NCBI GenBank assembly: GCA_021774575.1
Contig: JAJFIX010000045.1
Span: 62,001 to 126,000, forward strand
DNA from: Alphaproteobacteria bacterium
Lineage (GTDB): Bacteria > Pseudomonadota > Alphaproteobacteria > UBA6615
Length of the DNA stretch: 64,000 nt
Reading direction: 5' to 3'
Made by a program: the position numbers and the translations under genes. This document shows, piece by piece, positions 17,034 to 26,186 of this stretch (position 1 is the first letter of the stretch; every line of letters begins with the position of its first letter). The notes beneath the pieces are model-generated. The model saw only the letters and a list, made by a program, of their open reading frames with translations, ran no database searches and was not told where the DNA came from.

Positions 17034-17152
17034 CAAATTTAGTCCCGTATGATTGAGTTCGACGTCACCCCAGAATGTTGGAGGTGCATTCCGGCGCCGA
17101 CCGCAAAATCGATTTAAGGTGTTTGCGGCGTCGTTTAGGCGCTGTTAAGCGT

Positions 17153-18076
17153 TTACCCGCCCGCCCGTTGCAAAAACTCAATAACTTTGAGATCTAGCTG
17201 GCCGTTGGTAATGCAATCCGTAAATGAGTGCCCACATCCCTCAAGGCCATGATATTCGTAGTTTGTCCCCAGCCCACGACGGACAGCAGCGGCCTGCATG
17301 GCGGAAACCCAGTTCCGCCCTCTCGCAGGGCGAGTCAAACCCTGATGTTTATCGATGATAGTTCCTGATCGTAACGTTTCGTCCCGATCAAGGTCTTGGG
17401 TGCCGACAAACACACCAATAGGAATTTGGAGTGCCCGCTCCTCATTCAGCGCGATATCGGTTGTTCGCGGGTTGACCTTCATGCCACGCGGGAACGACGT
17501 GCGGCCATCGGGAAACGTATACCATCCCGGCGAGCCCAATGCCGCTGCCGCAACACGATCTGGATGGGCAAAACAATAACGATGCACGAATTGACCACCA
17601 CCGGAAAACCCGAACATATAAAGGCTATCAGTTGATGTTCTGGTCTTTGCCTCGACTTCGGATAGAATCATATTGAGCGCCAAATCCGGCCGTGGATGGC
17701 GCCGATTTTTGGCAAAGCCAAGTCGTTGATATTTTGGGAATGAGCTCGGCAAAAATAACGGTGCGACGACAACCCAACCCAGCTCATTGCAAAATTTTGA
17801 AAAAATGAATGCGTGCTCGCGTGCGTTTCTCGAAATACCGTGCATGCAAACGAGAACTCGAGATTTGTCGACATGGCCATCGGGCTCCGCCAAATAGTAG
17901 CTCACCTCAGGACATGCCGAGCAAGTCAGAAGCCGAACCGACGCACTCCCGGCGACCGAGTCGCCGGTGTTTGGGCCCCCCGTATTTGGACCCCCTGTGT
18001 TTGGATCGAGAATAGGGGCTTCTAACTGACTATCAAGCCAACCTACATTTCGATCATTCACTGTTTGCATATCCAT
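17153..18076 (-). CDS. Alpha/beta hydrolase (poly-ester depolymerase/esterase-like)
   Basis: 307 residues. The fold markers are VLVCMHGISRNAREHAF (oxyanion region), the nucleophile elbow FGFSGGGQF with Ser near residue 150, a candidate Asp in GTQDLDRDE, and the His in LEGCGHSFTDC near the end. The N-terminus contains three tandem GPNTG units of 15 bp, an apparent in-frame duplication. No signal peptide is seen. It is 31 bp downstream of the ABC exporter gene and shares its strand with that gene and the P-loop protein, so the three probably form one operon. The substrate, perhaps an exported ester or polymer, is unknown. Confidence 0.8.
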   Translation of the reverse strand: MDMQTVNDRNVGWLDSQLEAPILDPNTGGPNTGGPNTGDSVAGSASVRLLTCSACPEVSYYLAEPDGHVDKSRVLVCMHGISRNAREHAFIFSKFCNELGWVVVAPLFLPSSFPKYQRLGFAKNRRHPRPDLALNMILSEVEAKTRTSTDSLYMFGFSGGGQFVHRYCFAHPDRVAAAALGSPGWYTFPDGRTSFPRGMKVNPRTTDIALNEERALQIPIGVFVGTQDLDRDETLRSGTIIDKHQGLTRPARGRNWVSAMQAAAVRRGLGTNYEYHGLEGCGHSFTDCITNGQLDLKVIEFLQRAGG

Positions 18077-18107
18077 AAAACATCTCGTTGTGGTGAAACA
18101 AAACTTG

Positions 18108-19811
18108 TTAGCTCGCCAACATTAATTGGCGCTTAAATAAGGACCGCGTCGGGCCTTCACGACTGAGCAAATCGGAAGGAACGCCCTGTTCAACAATGAG
18201 ACCGTCGCGAATGTGCCACATGGCATCCGCTTCGATGATTTGTTCCAATCTGTGGCTGACGAACAGCACCGTGCCGCTTTGTTGCCTTATGACTTTGTTG
18301 ACGAGGGCTGCGGTCTTGGGATCCAGGTTGGCGTCAAATTCATCGAGCAATAATATTTTAGGACGGCCGAGCAGAGCGCGCGCCAAAGCAATGCGCTGGC
18401 GCTCACCCAGGGATAAATTGAGACCACCCTCGACAATCCGCCCCTCAAGGCCGTCGGGTATTTTCCGCAAAACTTCATCGACGCCACATAGGGCGCACAC
18501 ATCTTGGACTTCGCTTGCGGATGCATTTGGAAACCGGTAGCGAATATTGCGACCGACTGTGCCCCGTAGAAGCGGCAAATCCGGACTGACGGCGCCAATT
18601 GCCTCGCGAATTGAAGTCACGCTATGTTTTCGAATATCGTGCCCGTCAATTTTGATTTTTCCGGATGTCGGCTTGACCAGCTGCGCCACAAGTGCGAGCA
18701 GCGATGATTTCCCGGAGCCGTTTGGTCCAATAATCGCGATCTTGGCACCGGGCGCTGCGGTGGCACTTAGGCCTTGAAGCACACCGTCGAATTTCACGCG
18801 ATCAAATTGAAGTTCACCCTTTGTTATGGGAGCCGCAGTGGCCGAGGCCCTGCTCCTTACAGACGGCCGCATACTGTTGAAGGCCTCAATTCTGTCAATC
18901 GCCACCGCATAGCCGTGCCAATATTCGTAGGCACGTCCAATATCGCGAAGCGCCGGTGTCAGAAACCCAAGCACGAACATAGCCGCAACGATGGACCCCG
19001 GTGTCGCGCGACCTTGAGCAACTTCGACACCGCCAACGACCAAAACGGCGACCACCGATATTCCCGCAGTCGTTTCCGCGATGGCTCTTACATTGCCAAT
19101 AACCCGGGCTCGGTTGACCATCGCTTCGCCCAAATCTGAACTCCGACGTTCGATCCGGCTCCGCTCGCGCCGCACCTGAGAAAACATCTGGACGACTGGC
19201 ATAGCTATAATTCGCTCGCTTATATCGCTCGCTAACCGCGATCGATACTTACGCGCCACGCGAATTGCCACATGCAGTCTCTTGCCCATAATGAGGGTCG
19301 CCATACAGCCCAGGAAGAACAGGAGTGCGACAGCAGCGGCCAAATTCAAATTGATAAAACACAGCGCCGCCAGCGTTGAGGTTGCCGTGACCGATCCGAC
19401 AATGAGGCGCGCCAAACCGAGTGTGATCCATTGCCGGAGTGCTGTCAGGTCACCGATAAAGCGCAGCAGGTGTCCCCCCTTGCTCTGTCCCTGCAAGTCG
19501 CGCGGTGTCAAAGATCCCAAGCGAGAGTACAATGCCAACCTGACATCATGTGCGTATGACTGGCCAAGACTTTCGGCCGCAACCCTCTCCCACCGACGCA
19601 TCCATGCAAGCAATAAAACAATCAATGTGGCGATACCGATGACAACTGATTTGCCTGTTTCACCGGACGCCGGAAGGCCGGCAAGCGCATTAAAAAGAAA
19701 TCGCACAATAAATGCCATTCCAACTGCAAGCGCCGACTGGCCAACGGCAATACCAACGATGATCGCAAAACCGCGCCGCCTTTTTCCAGCGAATGGTCTG
19801 GGCGTTTTCAT
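18108..19811 (-). CDS. ABC exporter half-transporter (membrane domain fused to ATPase)
   Basis: 567 residues. The N-terminal half has about six membrane segments (for example FAIIVGIAVGQSALAVGMAF). The ATPase half has Walker A GPNGSGKSS near residue 360, a variant signature LSLGERQRIALARALL instead of LSGGQ, Walker B ILLLDEFDANLD with Phe after DE, and switch His in LFVSHRLEQI. The signature and Walker B variants occur in some lipid and peptide exporters and do not by themselves imply loss of activity. It sits between the P-loop protein gene (26 bp upstream) and the hydrolase gene, so its cargo is probably made or processed by these partners. Confidence 0.88.
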   Translation of the reverse strand: MKTPRPFAGKRRRGFAIIVGIAVGQSALAVGMAFIVRFLFNALAGLPASGETGKSVVIGIATLIVLLLAWMRRWERVAAESLGQSYAHDVRLALYSRLGSLTPRDLQGQSKGGHLLRFIGDLTALRQWITLGLARLIVGSVTATSTLAALCFINLNLAAAVALLFFLGCMATLIMGKRLHVAIRVARKYRSRLASDISERIIAMPVVQMFSQVRRERSRIERRSSDLGEAMVNRARVIGNVRAIAETTAGISVVAVLVVGGVEVAQGRATPGSIVAAMFVLGFLTPALRDIGRAYEYWHGYAVAIDRIEAFNSMRPSVRSRASATAAPITKGELQFDRVKFDGVLQGLSATAAPGAKIAIIGPNGSGKSSLLALVAQLVKPTSGKIKIDGHDIRKHSVTSIREAIGAVSPDLPLLRGTVGRNIRYRFPNASASEVQDVCALCGVDEVLRKIPDGLEGRIVEGGLNLSLGERQRIALARALLGRPKILLLDEFDANLDPKTAALVNKVIRQQSGTVLFVSHRLEQIIEADAMWHIRDGLIVEQGVPSDLLSREGPTRSLFKRQLMLAS

Positions 19812-19837
19812 GTCAGGGTGTGCCTAAGAGCCGTCGT

Positions 19838-21028
19838 TTACGCTTGGGCTTGGCTGATATCGGGTGCAACCCGTTCAATGGTGATAATATCCGCCACCTG
19901 CTGCTGCACGGCGGGGATGCCAATCGGCATCCAATTTCCACTGAACAGATCCTCTGATGTCACCACTGGAACGTCGAGCAATCTCTTGGCTTCCTCAATT
20001 GTGAGATCCGATGCAGTTAATGCGCCACCGACAGCAGCTACTGAATGTCCAATTTCGTTCAGAAATTGAACTCCGGCCAACGCACCAAGTGCATCGCCGG
20101 CGGCAAAAAATAATTTGCCGCAATAGGTTTTGAATACATCTGATTTGATCAATTCTGCGGTTTCACGTTGGCAAATACCGTCGGCGATTTCCACCACGAT
20201 CGCTTCGCAATATTCCGCGGCGAGACGATTTGTTAAATTGACGAAGATGTCTTCAATCTGGGTAATAGGCAGGCCGAAGGTGGACGGAACGCCGGCATCA
20301 GTTATGTCGAGCACGATATCGGCGCCATAATCCGAGAGCATCCACCGATCCCCCCCCGAGCCTGTTCCGGTTACCTTGGCTGCACCAACACGAAGGCCCT
20401 CATTCTTTAAACCATGGACCAAATTAGCCGCAAAAGTCGTCTTACCGGCGTTCATCATTGTCCCGACCACGACATATACATTTGGACGATTATTAGAAAT
20501 AGGACGGTGTTCGACCGCCCATTCACCGAGATTGATTGGATTTCCATTCTCGCGTGCCAGGAGTCCGACCGGCTCGATCCGTGTCGGCTTTTTCATTTTG
20601 GAATTTTGAGTGACGCACAATGACGCGACGCCCCCCGCCGCGACAAGGTGGCATGGCCCGAGGTCATCGGGCACATATGATTCAAATTGGTCGGGAGCAT
20701 AGCGTGCGCCATAAGCAACGATGACCTCATCGCCGACATTCAGTCGTGCCCGTCGCCCAGACGGTAATTCAATTCGCGCGTGCTGACCAATTCGGGCGAT
20801 CCGCGCCAGAACGAGATCACCTGCCCGCGGGCGGATACCGCCTGTCAAAATATGTTTGGCGATACCGAAACTCACGCGCCGCGTAGTATAGGCCGATTTG
20901 GCGTTCGAAATACGGCTTTCGGAAAGAGGAACACGGATGATATCAGGCGATGACATATCTCGCAGGCTCGCGCGCCCCGACGTGTGGCAGGATGCGGAAT
21001 TTTCGGCGAGTACACCGTCTACAGACAT
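19838..21028 (-). CDS. P-loop NTPase, DUF1611/dethiobiotin-synthetase-like
   Basis: 396 residues. The start at 21028 is well supported by AAGGAG seven bases upstream. Residues 60-130 look like a small beta-rich domain (AGDLVLARIARIGQHARIEL). The P-loop is VVGTMMNAGKTTFAANLV near residue 198, followed by GAAKVTGTGSGGDRW and DITDAGVPSTFGLP, the pattern of DUF1611 and related dethiobiotin synthetase-type folds. Such enzymes use ATP to activate a carboxylate or modify an amino acid; DUF1611 includes the D-glutamate acetyltransferase DgcN. Here it heads an operon with an ABC exporter and a hydrolase, so a small exported amino-acid or peptide-like product is possible. Confidence 0.7.
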   Translation of the reverse strand: MSVDGVLAENSASCHTSGRASLRDMSSPDIIRVPLSESRISNAKSAYTTRRVSFGIAKHILTGGIRPRAGDLVLARIARIGQHARIELPSGRRARLNVGDEVIVAYGARYAPDQFESYVPDDLGPCHLVAAGGVASLCVTQNSKMKKPTRIEPVGLLARENGNPINLGEWAVEHRPISNNRPNVYVVVGTMMNAGKTTFAANLVHGLKNEGLRVGAAKVTGTGSGGDRWMLSDYGADIVLDITDAGVPSTFGLPITQIEDIFVNLTNRLAAEYCEAIVVEIADGICQRETAELIKSDVFKTYCGKLFFAAGDALGALAGVQFLNEIGHSVAAVGGALTASDLTIEEAKRLLDVPVVTSEDLFSGNWMPIGIPAVQQQVADIITIERVAPDISQAQA

Positions 21029-21198
21029 TTAGTTCTCCTTTTGGAATAAGATTGTCGGCAACGATTCAACGCCGCTAACTGGTTATTTCTGATCTGTTAA
21101 TAATTGCTTTACGGTCCTACAAAACATCGATGTGGGAGACTTCAAATTGGCCCTGAAGCGGTTTGCAGGGGATTGATTACGAAAATTCAATGCACATT

Positions 21199-21567
21199 CT
21201 AGCCCTCAGCCACCCATCCAGACGCTGTCCGGCACGCGCGCTCAACCCTGGTCACCGCTGGCACGCCTTGGGTTTCCACCATGACCCGGTAGTCGCGACA
21301 AAAACTGTTATCGCGCCGCCTAAACGTCCTAATTGGTGTAATTTCTCCGCTGACTGCCGCACGCACAATGCGCCAATGTGTTGTCACCCCACTTTTCGAG
21401 GTTTCCAATGCCAATTGAATGACTGAATCAGGAATCACCATCCTGTCTGACTGAAGACTGACTTGAGCAACTGTTTCGTTGAGTGACTGTGCCAGGGAAA
21501 TGCTGACAAAAAATGCACAAATAAAAATGACTGCACCAGTCGATGTCGCTGCACGGCGCACTATCAT
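21199..21567 (-). CDS. Small exported protein sharing a domain with the nearby anti-sigma factor
   Basis: About 122 residues from ATG at 21567, placed by GGGAGG six bases upstream and a 4-nt ATGA overlap with the gene before it. An N-terminal signal segment (AVIFICAFFVSISLAQS) is followed by a domain with the fixed residues ALET, W, ITP, TF, FCR, ACR and GW. The same pattern in the same order is found at the C-terminus of the anti-sigma factor at 23072-23704. This resembles the C-terminal domain of RT0821/Lpp0805-type surface proteins. It is probably periplasmic or surface-exposed. The role is unknown, but co-control by the ECF pair is likely. Confidence 0.72.
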   Translation of the reverse strand: MIVRRAATSTGAVIFICAFFVSISLAQSLNETVAQVSLQSDRMVIPDSVIQLALETSKSGVTTHWRIVRAAVSGEITPIRTFRRRDNSFCRDYRVMVETQGVPAVTRVERACRTASGWVAEG

Positions 21568-22343
21568 TGCCAACCTCCCGCAATTGCGGCGTCTTCTTCA
21601 TCTGGCGTCAGTACTCTTGCACCCGATAACAGGTCGCGAATAATATCTAAAACCGAATCCCCATCCTGAGCGTCAGCGCCATCACCGTCTGATTCCTCGA
21701 CCTCGATTTCAACGACACGGTTTTCGTCAAGAACGCGGGCGGCAGAGCCTGATATCCCCATCGATATAATCTGCACGTCGCCTATTGGACCTGGGTTACG
21801 CCGCGCGTCGCCTCCATGCGGTTTGGCCTTCACAACAATTTCGCCGTTCTCACTCTCGATCTCAACTTCCAGGACTCTGCCCAGGTCATCGATTACAACC
21901 GAATTACCAACGATGACTTGCCGAAGTTCGTCATTTGTCAGGTTTAAAATTATTTCCGGACGATCAAGTTCACTGTCATCATCGTCGGAGTCATTTCGAT
22001 TGCTTGAACCGCTCCTGTCCTCATCCTGCCTATCGTTCCGGTTTCCCGGCCCGCTGTTATCTTCCTCCGTATCCTCGTCGCTCCCAGAGCCGCTGCCTGA
22101 GTCATCATCACTAGAGTCATCATCACTAGAGTCATCATCACCGGAACTGTCGTCACCGGAATCGTCGTCACCGGAACTGTCGTCACCGGAACTGTCGTCT
22201 TCGCCATCTTTGGCGAATGCAGGCGAAATTAGACTGAACTTAAAGTGTGCTGCCCCGCCACCATCGGCAGGCATTTCGACTAACGTCAGCATCGAGCCAA
22301 GACCGACAAGCAGCGCAGGCAGGATAAGAATATGCGATTTCAT
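21564..22343 (-). CDS. Exported acidic repeat protein with DSSGDD-type tract
   Basis: About 259 residues from ATG at 22343, chosen because GAGGAG and AAGAGA lie just upstream and because it leaves a normal leader after the promoter at 22389-22414. The signal peptide covers about residues 1-40 and ends near SPAFAKD. A tract of Asp/Ser/Gly repeats follows (roughly residues 42-85), then a charged Asn/Asp/Arg stretch. The second half has a folded-looking region with IILNLTNDELRQVIVGNSV and VLEVEIESENGEIVVKAK. The acidic tract could bind calcium or other cations, which is inference only. It is transcribed away from the ECF sigma gene. Confidence 0.7.
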   Translation of the reverse strand: MKSHILILPALLVGLGSMLTLVEMPADGGGAAHFKFSLISPAFAKDGEDDSSGDDSSGDDDSGDDSSGDDDSSDDDSSDDDSGSGSGSDEDTEEDNSGPGNRNDRQDEDRSGSSNRNDSDDDDSELDRPEIILNLTNDELRQVIVGNSVVIDDLGRVLEVEIESENGEIVVKAKPHGGDARRNPGPIGDVQIISMGISGSAARVLDENRVVEIEVEESDGDGADAQDGDSVLDIIRDLLSGARVLTPDEEDAAIAGGWQ

Positions 22344-22388
22344 TCTCTTGCTCCTCAAGAACGAGCCCAACAGGCCTCACAACAACAC

Positions 22389-22414
22389 AACACGCCACCT
22401 CAAGAAATTATTCC
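22389..22414 (-). promoter_or_regulatory. ECF-type promoter of the acidic repeat protein gene
   Basis: On the minus strand GGAATAA (22414-22408) is followed by exactly 16 bases and then GTT (22391-22389). ECF sigma factors commonly recognise GGAA-type -35 elements with a GTT-type -10. The same motif with the same 16-base spacing occurs on the other strand in front of the ECF gene. Start of transcription would be near 22380, which fits translation from 22343. Confidence 0.65.
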
Positions 22415-22446
22415 ATCAATCGAAAAATAAATAATTCGGCGGGCAG

Positions 22447-22472
22447 GGAATAAATCATATGGCCGGAGTGTT
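22447..22472 (+). promoter_or_regulatory. ECF-type promoter of the sigma/anti-sigma operon
   Basis: GGAATAA at 22447-22453, a 16-base spacer, then GTT at 22470-22472, matching the motif facing the other way at 22389-22414. It lies about 65 bases before the sigma gene start. The layout predicts that the sigma factor drives its own operon and the divergent exported proteins. Confidence 0.65.
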
Positions 22473-22535
22473 ATATGTATATGGACGCCCAATGACGCCC
22501 TGCCGTTCCGCGGCGCCAAATGAGAAGGCGGTCAT

Positions 22536-23057
22536 GTGACATTAGATACGGCCATCGAAGAGCAGATGATAAACCTGCTTCCTAAACTTCGGAGTTTCGC
22601 ACTCGGACTCACTGGATCGGGACCGGATGCTGACGATCTAGTGCAGGCGACGTTCGAACGCGCCATCAAGAATATGGATAAATGGATACCGGGTTCACGG
22701 CTCGATAGTTGGATGTACCGCATCGCTCAAAACCTTCATCGCAACAGCATCCGCAACGAAAGCGGACGGAGTCGCATCATTGAAGAAATTTCGTTCAATC
22801 AACCGAAGACTATTGATGGTGTGCAGGAGGCAGAGACGGCACGGACCGCAGGCCAGGTCTGGAAGCGGATCCAGTCCCTGAGCGCCGAACAGCGGGAAGT
22901 TCTTGTCTTAATCTGCATCAATGGCCTGTCCTATCGAGAGACCGCAGAAACGCTTCGCGTACCAATTGGAACAGTGACCAGCCGCCTGGCCCGCGCGCGG
23001 GAAGAACTTTCGCCGATCATGGATATGGAGCCAAGCTTCGGAAAAACTCAGTCTTGA
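22536..23057 (+). CDS. ECF-family RNA polymerase sigma factor
   Basis: 173 residues starting with GTG at 22536; the ATG just before it is followed at once by a stop in its frame. Region 2 is seen in GPDADDLVQATFERAIKNMD and the promoter-melting part LDSWMYRIAQNLHRN. Region 4 is LSAEQREVLVLICINGLSY with the helix-turn-helix ETAETLRVPIGTVTSRLARAR. The length and the lack of regions 1 and 3 mark the ECF group. The anti-sigma gene follows after 14 bases, and two matching promoters flank the upstream region, so autoregulation is likely. The signal is unknown. Confidence 0.95.
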   Translation: MTLDTAIEEQMINLLPKLRSFALGLTGSGPDADDLVQATFERAIKNMDKWIPGSRLDSWMYRIAQNLHRNSIRNESGRSRIIEEISFNQPKTIDGVQEAETARTAGQVWKRIQSLSAEQREVLVLICINGLSYRETAETLRVPIGTVTSRLARAREELSPIMDMEPSFGKTQS

Positions 23058-23071
23058 AGGAGGAATTTACA

Positions 23072-23704
23072 ATGAGCGATATATCAGAGACCGACCTCAT
23101 GCGGCTAGCCGACGGCGAGCTGCCGACCCACGAGCGGCTTGCACTTGAGGGCATCATTGAGTCGAATCCCGCAGCGAAGCAAAAACTAGCCCGACTGCGA
23201 CGGCAAAACGAGCTCATCCGTCTATCATTTCAAGAACATCAAGACGAGCTAGCGCTCGCACGCCTGAAGACCAATATAAGACAGCAATTCAAACAGCATG
23301 ACAGGCGCGCTGCCGGGTCCAATAGAGCGTTTGGAACCGCGCTCGCCGCGTCAGTCGCAATCTCAGTTATCGCGGCTGTTTTCGCTTATATGTTTGGCGT
23401 GCAGCATGCCGACAACAAGGTCGACCAACTACTGGCCATGCAGGCAATGGAACGTTCGTTGCGCCAAGAAACGATCGAAACTGCCTTGGAAACAACGACC
23501 GGCGGAGAAAGTTTGACTTGGTCTAGTCCCACCAGCGGAACCCATGGCATTATTACGCCCTTGAATACGTTTCGCAGTGCTGGCGGCAGATTTTGCCGCG
23601 AATTAACCGTAACAACTAAATCAGCAATGTCAGAGGAGATCGCGCAAGGCGTGGCTTGTCGTCATCAAAGCGGTGGGTGGACGGTATTAACATCGCAAAC
23701 TTAG
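23072..23704 (+). CDS. Membrane-bound anti-sigma factor with periplasmic surface-antigen-like domain
   Basis: About 210 residues from ATG at 23072, set by AAGGAGG around 23057-23063. The N-terminus DLMRLADGELPTHERLALE is typical of anti-sigma domains, but there is no HxxxCxxC zinc motif. One membrane helix is seen at about residues 85-107 (GTALAASVAISVIAAVFAY). The C-terminal periplasmic part ends with ITPLNTF, RFCREL, ACRH and GGW, the same pattern as in the exported protein at 21199-21567. This suggests the sensor domain and a regulon product share a fold and maybe a ligand or partner. The cognate partner is the ECF factor just upstream. Confidence 0.85.
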   Translation: MSDISETDLMRLADGELPTHERLALEGIIESNPAAKQKLARLRRQNELIRLSFQEHQDELALARLKTNIRQQFKQHDRRAAGSNRAFGTALAASVAISVIAAVFAYMFGVQHADNKVDQLLAMQAMERSLRQETIETALETTTGGESLTWSSPTSGTHGIITPLNTFRSAGGRFCRELTVTTKSAMSEEIAQGVACRHQSGGWTVLTSQT

Positions 23705-23790
23705 GCGGCGCTTCATTTTGGGAAGGAACAAATCATCTCACGTCCGGCTCCCGCCTGTTTTGCATGAAGTCTTCATCATACGCAATTTGA

Positions 23791-26148
23791 TTAAACCTTT
23801 ACGCGCTGCAGCCGCAGCGCATTGGCGATTACCGAAACAGAGCTCAGTGACATGGCGGCGGCGGCAATGATTGGGCTGAGCAATATTCCGATGAACGGGA
23901 ACAGCACACCGGCAGCCACCGGCACGCCGAGGGAATTGTAGATAAACGCGAAAAAGAGGTTCTGCCGGATATTTCGCATCGTGGCCCGGCTGAGATTTCG
24001 AGCGCGAACGATACCCATTAAATCGCCTTTGACCAGGGTAATTCCTGCGCTCTCCATTGCAATATCGGTGCCGGTTCCCATGGCAATGCCAACATGGGCT
24101 CGCGCCAATGCCGGCGCATCATTAACACCGTCGCCGGCCATCGCGACGATGCGACCTTCGTCACGCAACCGGCGAACGAACTCTCCCTTACCTTCGGGCA
24201 AAACACCGGCCGCAAAGCGGGTGATCCCAAGTTGGTCGGCGACAGCTTTAGCAGTAACTTTATTATCGCCCGTTACCATCACGACGGTGATGCCGATGGC
24301 AGCGAGCTCCTGCAAGGCCTGGGGCGTGGTTTCCTTAATCGGATCGGCGACCGCGATCAAGCCAGCAATCACACTATCGATCGTCAGATAGACAATTGTG
24401 GCACCGGCAGTGCGCAACTCATCGGCCGCCTCATTTGTATCTTCATGGGCAATATGCATTTCTCGTATCAATGTATCGTTACCCAACGCCACCTCTCGAC
24501 CGCCAATACGGCCTTGAACCCCTCGCCCGGTCAGAGACTCAAATGTCTCTGGGTCGGGCAAATTGACGCCGGTCTTTGTTGCGGCATCGATAATGGCTGC
24601 CGCTAATGGGTGTTCGCTTTGCTTTTCAAGGGCACCGGCAAGTCGCAAAATTTCGACTTCGCTAAATCCATTGAAAGGCACAATTAACGAAACTTTGGGC
24701 ATACCCAGTGTCAGCGTTCCAGTTTTGTCGACGACCAGCGTGTCGACGGTTTCCATCTGCTCCAGAGATTCGGCATTCTTGATCAAAACGCCTGCATGGG
24801 CACCTCGACCGGTACCGACCATGATCGACATCGGCGTGGCCAAACCAAGAGCGCAAGGGCAGGCTATGATAAGGACGGAGACCGCCGCAATTAACCCGTG
24901 GGAGACGGAAGGGACCGGCCCCCAGATCGACCATATGGCAAATGCTAATCCGGCAACCGTGACGACGGTCGGAACGAAATAGCCGGCCACCCTATCGGCT
25001 ACCTTTTGAATGGGTGCGCGGGTTCTTTGCGCATCGGCAACCATTTGAACAATTTGCGCCAATAAGGTCTCGCGGCCGATGCGATCAGCGCGCATGATAA
25101 AGCTGCCGGTACCGTTCAGTGTGCCGCCAATTACGGTATCGCGAACCGTTTTTTCTATTGGGATAGATTCGCCGGTGACCATGGATTCGTCGACCGAACT
25201 GGTGCCGCCGACCACGCTTCCATCGACCGGCACTTTCTCTCCAGGGCGGACCCGCAGCAAATCGCCGACGAGAACTTGATCCAAATTTACGTCTTCGTCG
25301 GCTTCACCCCCAGCATTTTCACCAACCCGCCGGGCCGTTTTTGGCGCCAGGTCGAGGAGCGCGCGCAGCGCTGAGCCAGTCCGTTCCCGAGCCCGCAACT
25401 CTAGGACCTGGCCCAAAAGCACCAAGACGACAATGACCGCCGCAGCTTCAAAATAGATCGCAACGGTGCCGTGCTCATTTTGAAAGGTTTCGGGGAAGAT
25501 GTTTGGGGCCAATGTGGCAACGACGCTGTAGATGAAGGCGGCGCCGGTTCCTAGCGCGATCAATGTAAACATATTGAGATTTCGAGTTCTGAGCGACTCC
25601 CAACCGCGAATGAAGAACGGCATACCACACCAAACAACCGCGGGCGTCGCAAGGATCAGTTGCAGCCAATTTAGTTGGGTGGCCGAAACATATCGCGTCG
25701 CCTGTAGGTTAAAAAAATGCCCCCCCATTTCAAGAACCAATAGCGGAATCGAGAAAACCAGGCCAACCCAAAACCGTCGTGTCATATCTATCAGTTCCGG
25801 GCTCGGTCCGATATCGATGGACGCGTCCATCGGTTCCAATGCCATTCCACATATGGGGCAGCTCCCCGGCCCGACCTGCACAATTTCCAGGTGCATGGGG
25901 CAGGTCCACTCAGCGTCGGCGGGAACATCGGCGGGATCGAACGCCGGTTCACCGCTAAGGTATTTTTCCGGATCGCTAGCGAACTTCGTTTTACAACCGG
26001 CGCCGCAGAAATAATATTTTTTGTCTGAATGCTGGTAAATATGTTTGGCGTTTAGCGTATCGACGGACATGCCGCAAACCAGATCCTTTGCAACCGACAC
26101 CTCCGTGCCTGTCGTCGTGTCGTCGGCTGCGTTCATATGTTTTTTCAC
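23791..26148 (-). CDS. copA: Copper-type P1B ATPase with YHS and heavy-metal-binding N-terminal domains
   Basis: 785 residues, starting with GTG at 26148 behind AGGAGG; ATG four codons later is the alternative. A YHS domain ([10 protein letters not shown]...[11 protein letters not shown]) is at about 20-65 and a HMBD ([10 protein letters not shown]...CPICGMALE) at 83-110. Then come the P-type signatures: TGES in [29 protein letters not shown], the HP locus EHPLAAAI, and [10 protein letters not shown]. The usual MxCxxC HMA domain is missing. CPC marks Cu(I)/Ag(I) export from the cytoplasm. A merR-type regulator gene lies directly upstream on the same strand but is broken. Confidence 0.93.
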   Translation of the reverse strand: MKKHMNAADDTTTGTEVSVAKDLVCGMSVDTLNAKHIYQHSDKKYYFCGAGCKTKFASDPEKYLSGEPAFDPADVPADAEWTCPMHLEIVQVGPGSCPICGMALEPMDASIDIGPSPELIDMTRRFWVGLVFSIPLLVLEMGGHFFNLQATRYVSATQLNWLQLILATPAVVWCGMPFFIRGWESLRTRNLNMFTLIALGTGAAFIYSVVATLAPNIFPETFQNEHGTVAIYFEAAAVIVVLVLLGQVLELRARERTGSALRALLDLAPKTARRVGENAGGEADEDVNLDQVLVGDLLRVRPGEKVPVDGSVVGGTSSVDESMVTGESIPIEKTVRDTVIGGTLNGTGSFIMRADRIGRETLLAQIVQMVADAQRTRAPIQKVADRVAGYFVPTVVTVAGLAFAIWSIWGPVPSVSHGLIAAVSVLIIACPCALGLATPMSIMVGTGRGAHAGVLIKNAESLEQMETVDTLVVDKTGTLTLGMPKVSLIVPFNGFSEVEILRLAGALEKQSEHPLAAAIIDAATKTGVNLPDPETFESLTGRGVQGRIGGREVALGNDTLIREMHIAHEDTNEAADELRTAGATIVYLTIDSVIAGLIAVADPIKETTPQALQELAAIGITVVMVTGDNKVTAKAVADQLGITRFAAGVLPEGKGEFVRRLRDEGRIVAMAGDGVNDAPALARAHVGIAMGTGTDIAMESAGITLVKGDLMGIVRARNLSRATMRNIRQNLFFAFIYNSLGVPVAAGVLFPFIGILLSPIIAAAAMSLSSVSVIANALRLQRVKV

Positions 26149-26186
26149 TGCTTAGCCTCCTGCAGATCAGCGGTTCATCTGATGTT

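Noticed and set aside
21043-21068. Third GGAATAA element downstream of the ECF cluster
   Set aside because: The sequence 16 bases after it is TCA rather than GTT, and it points away from the gene it would need to drive.
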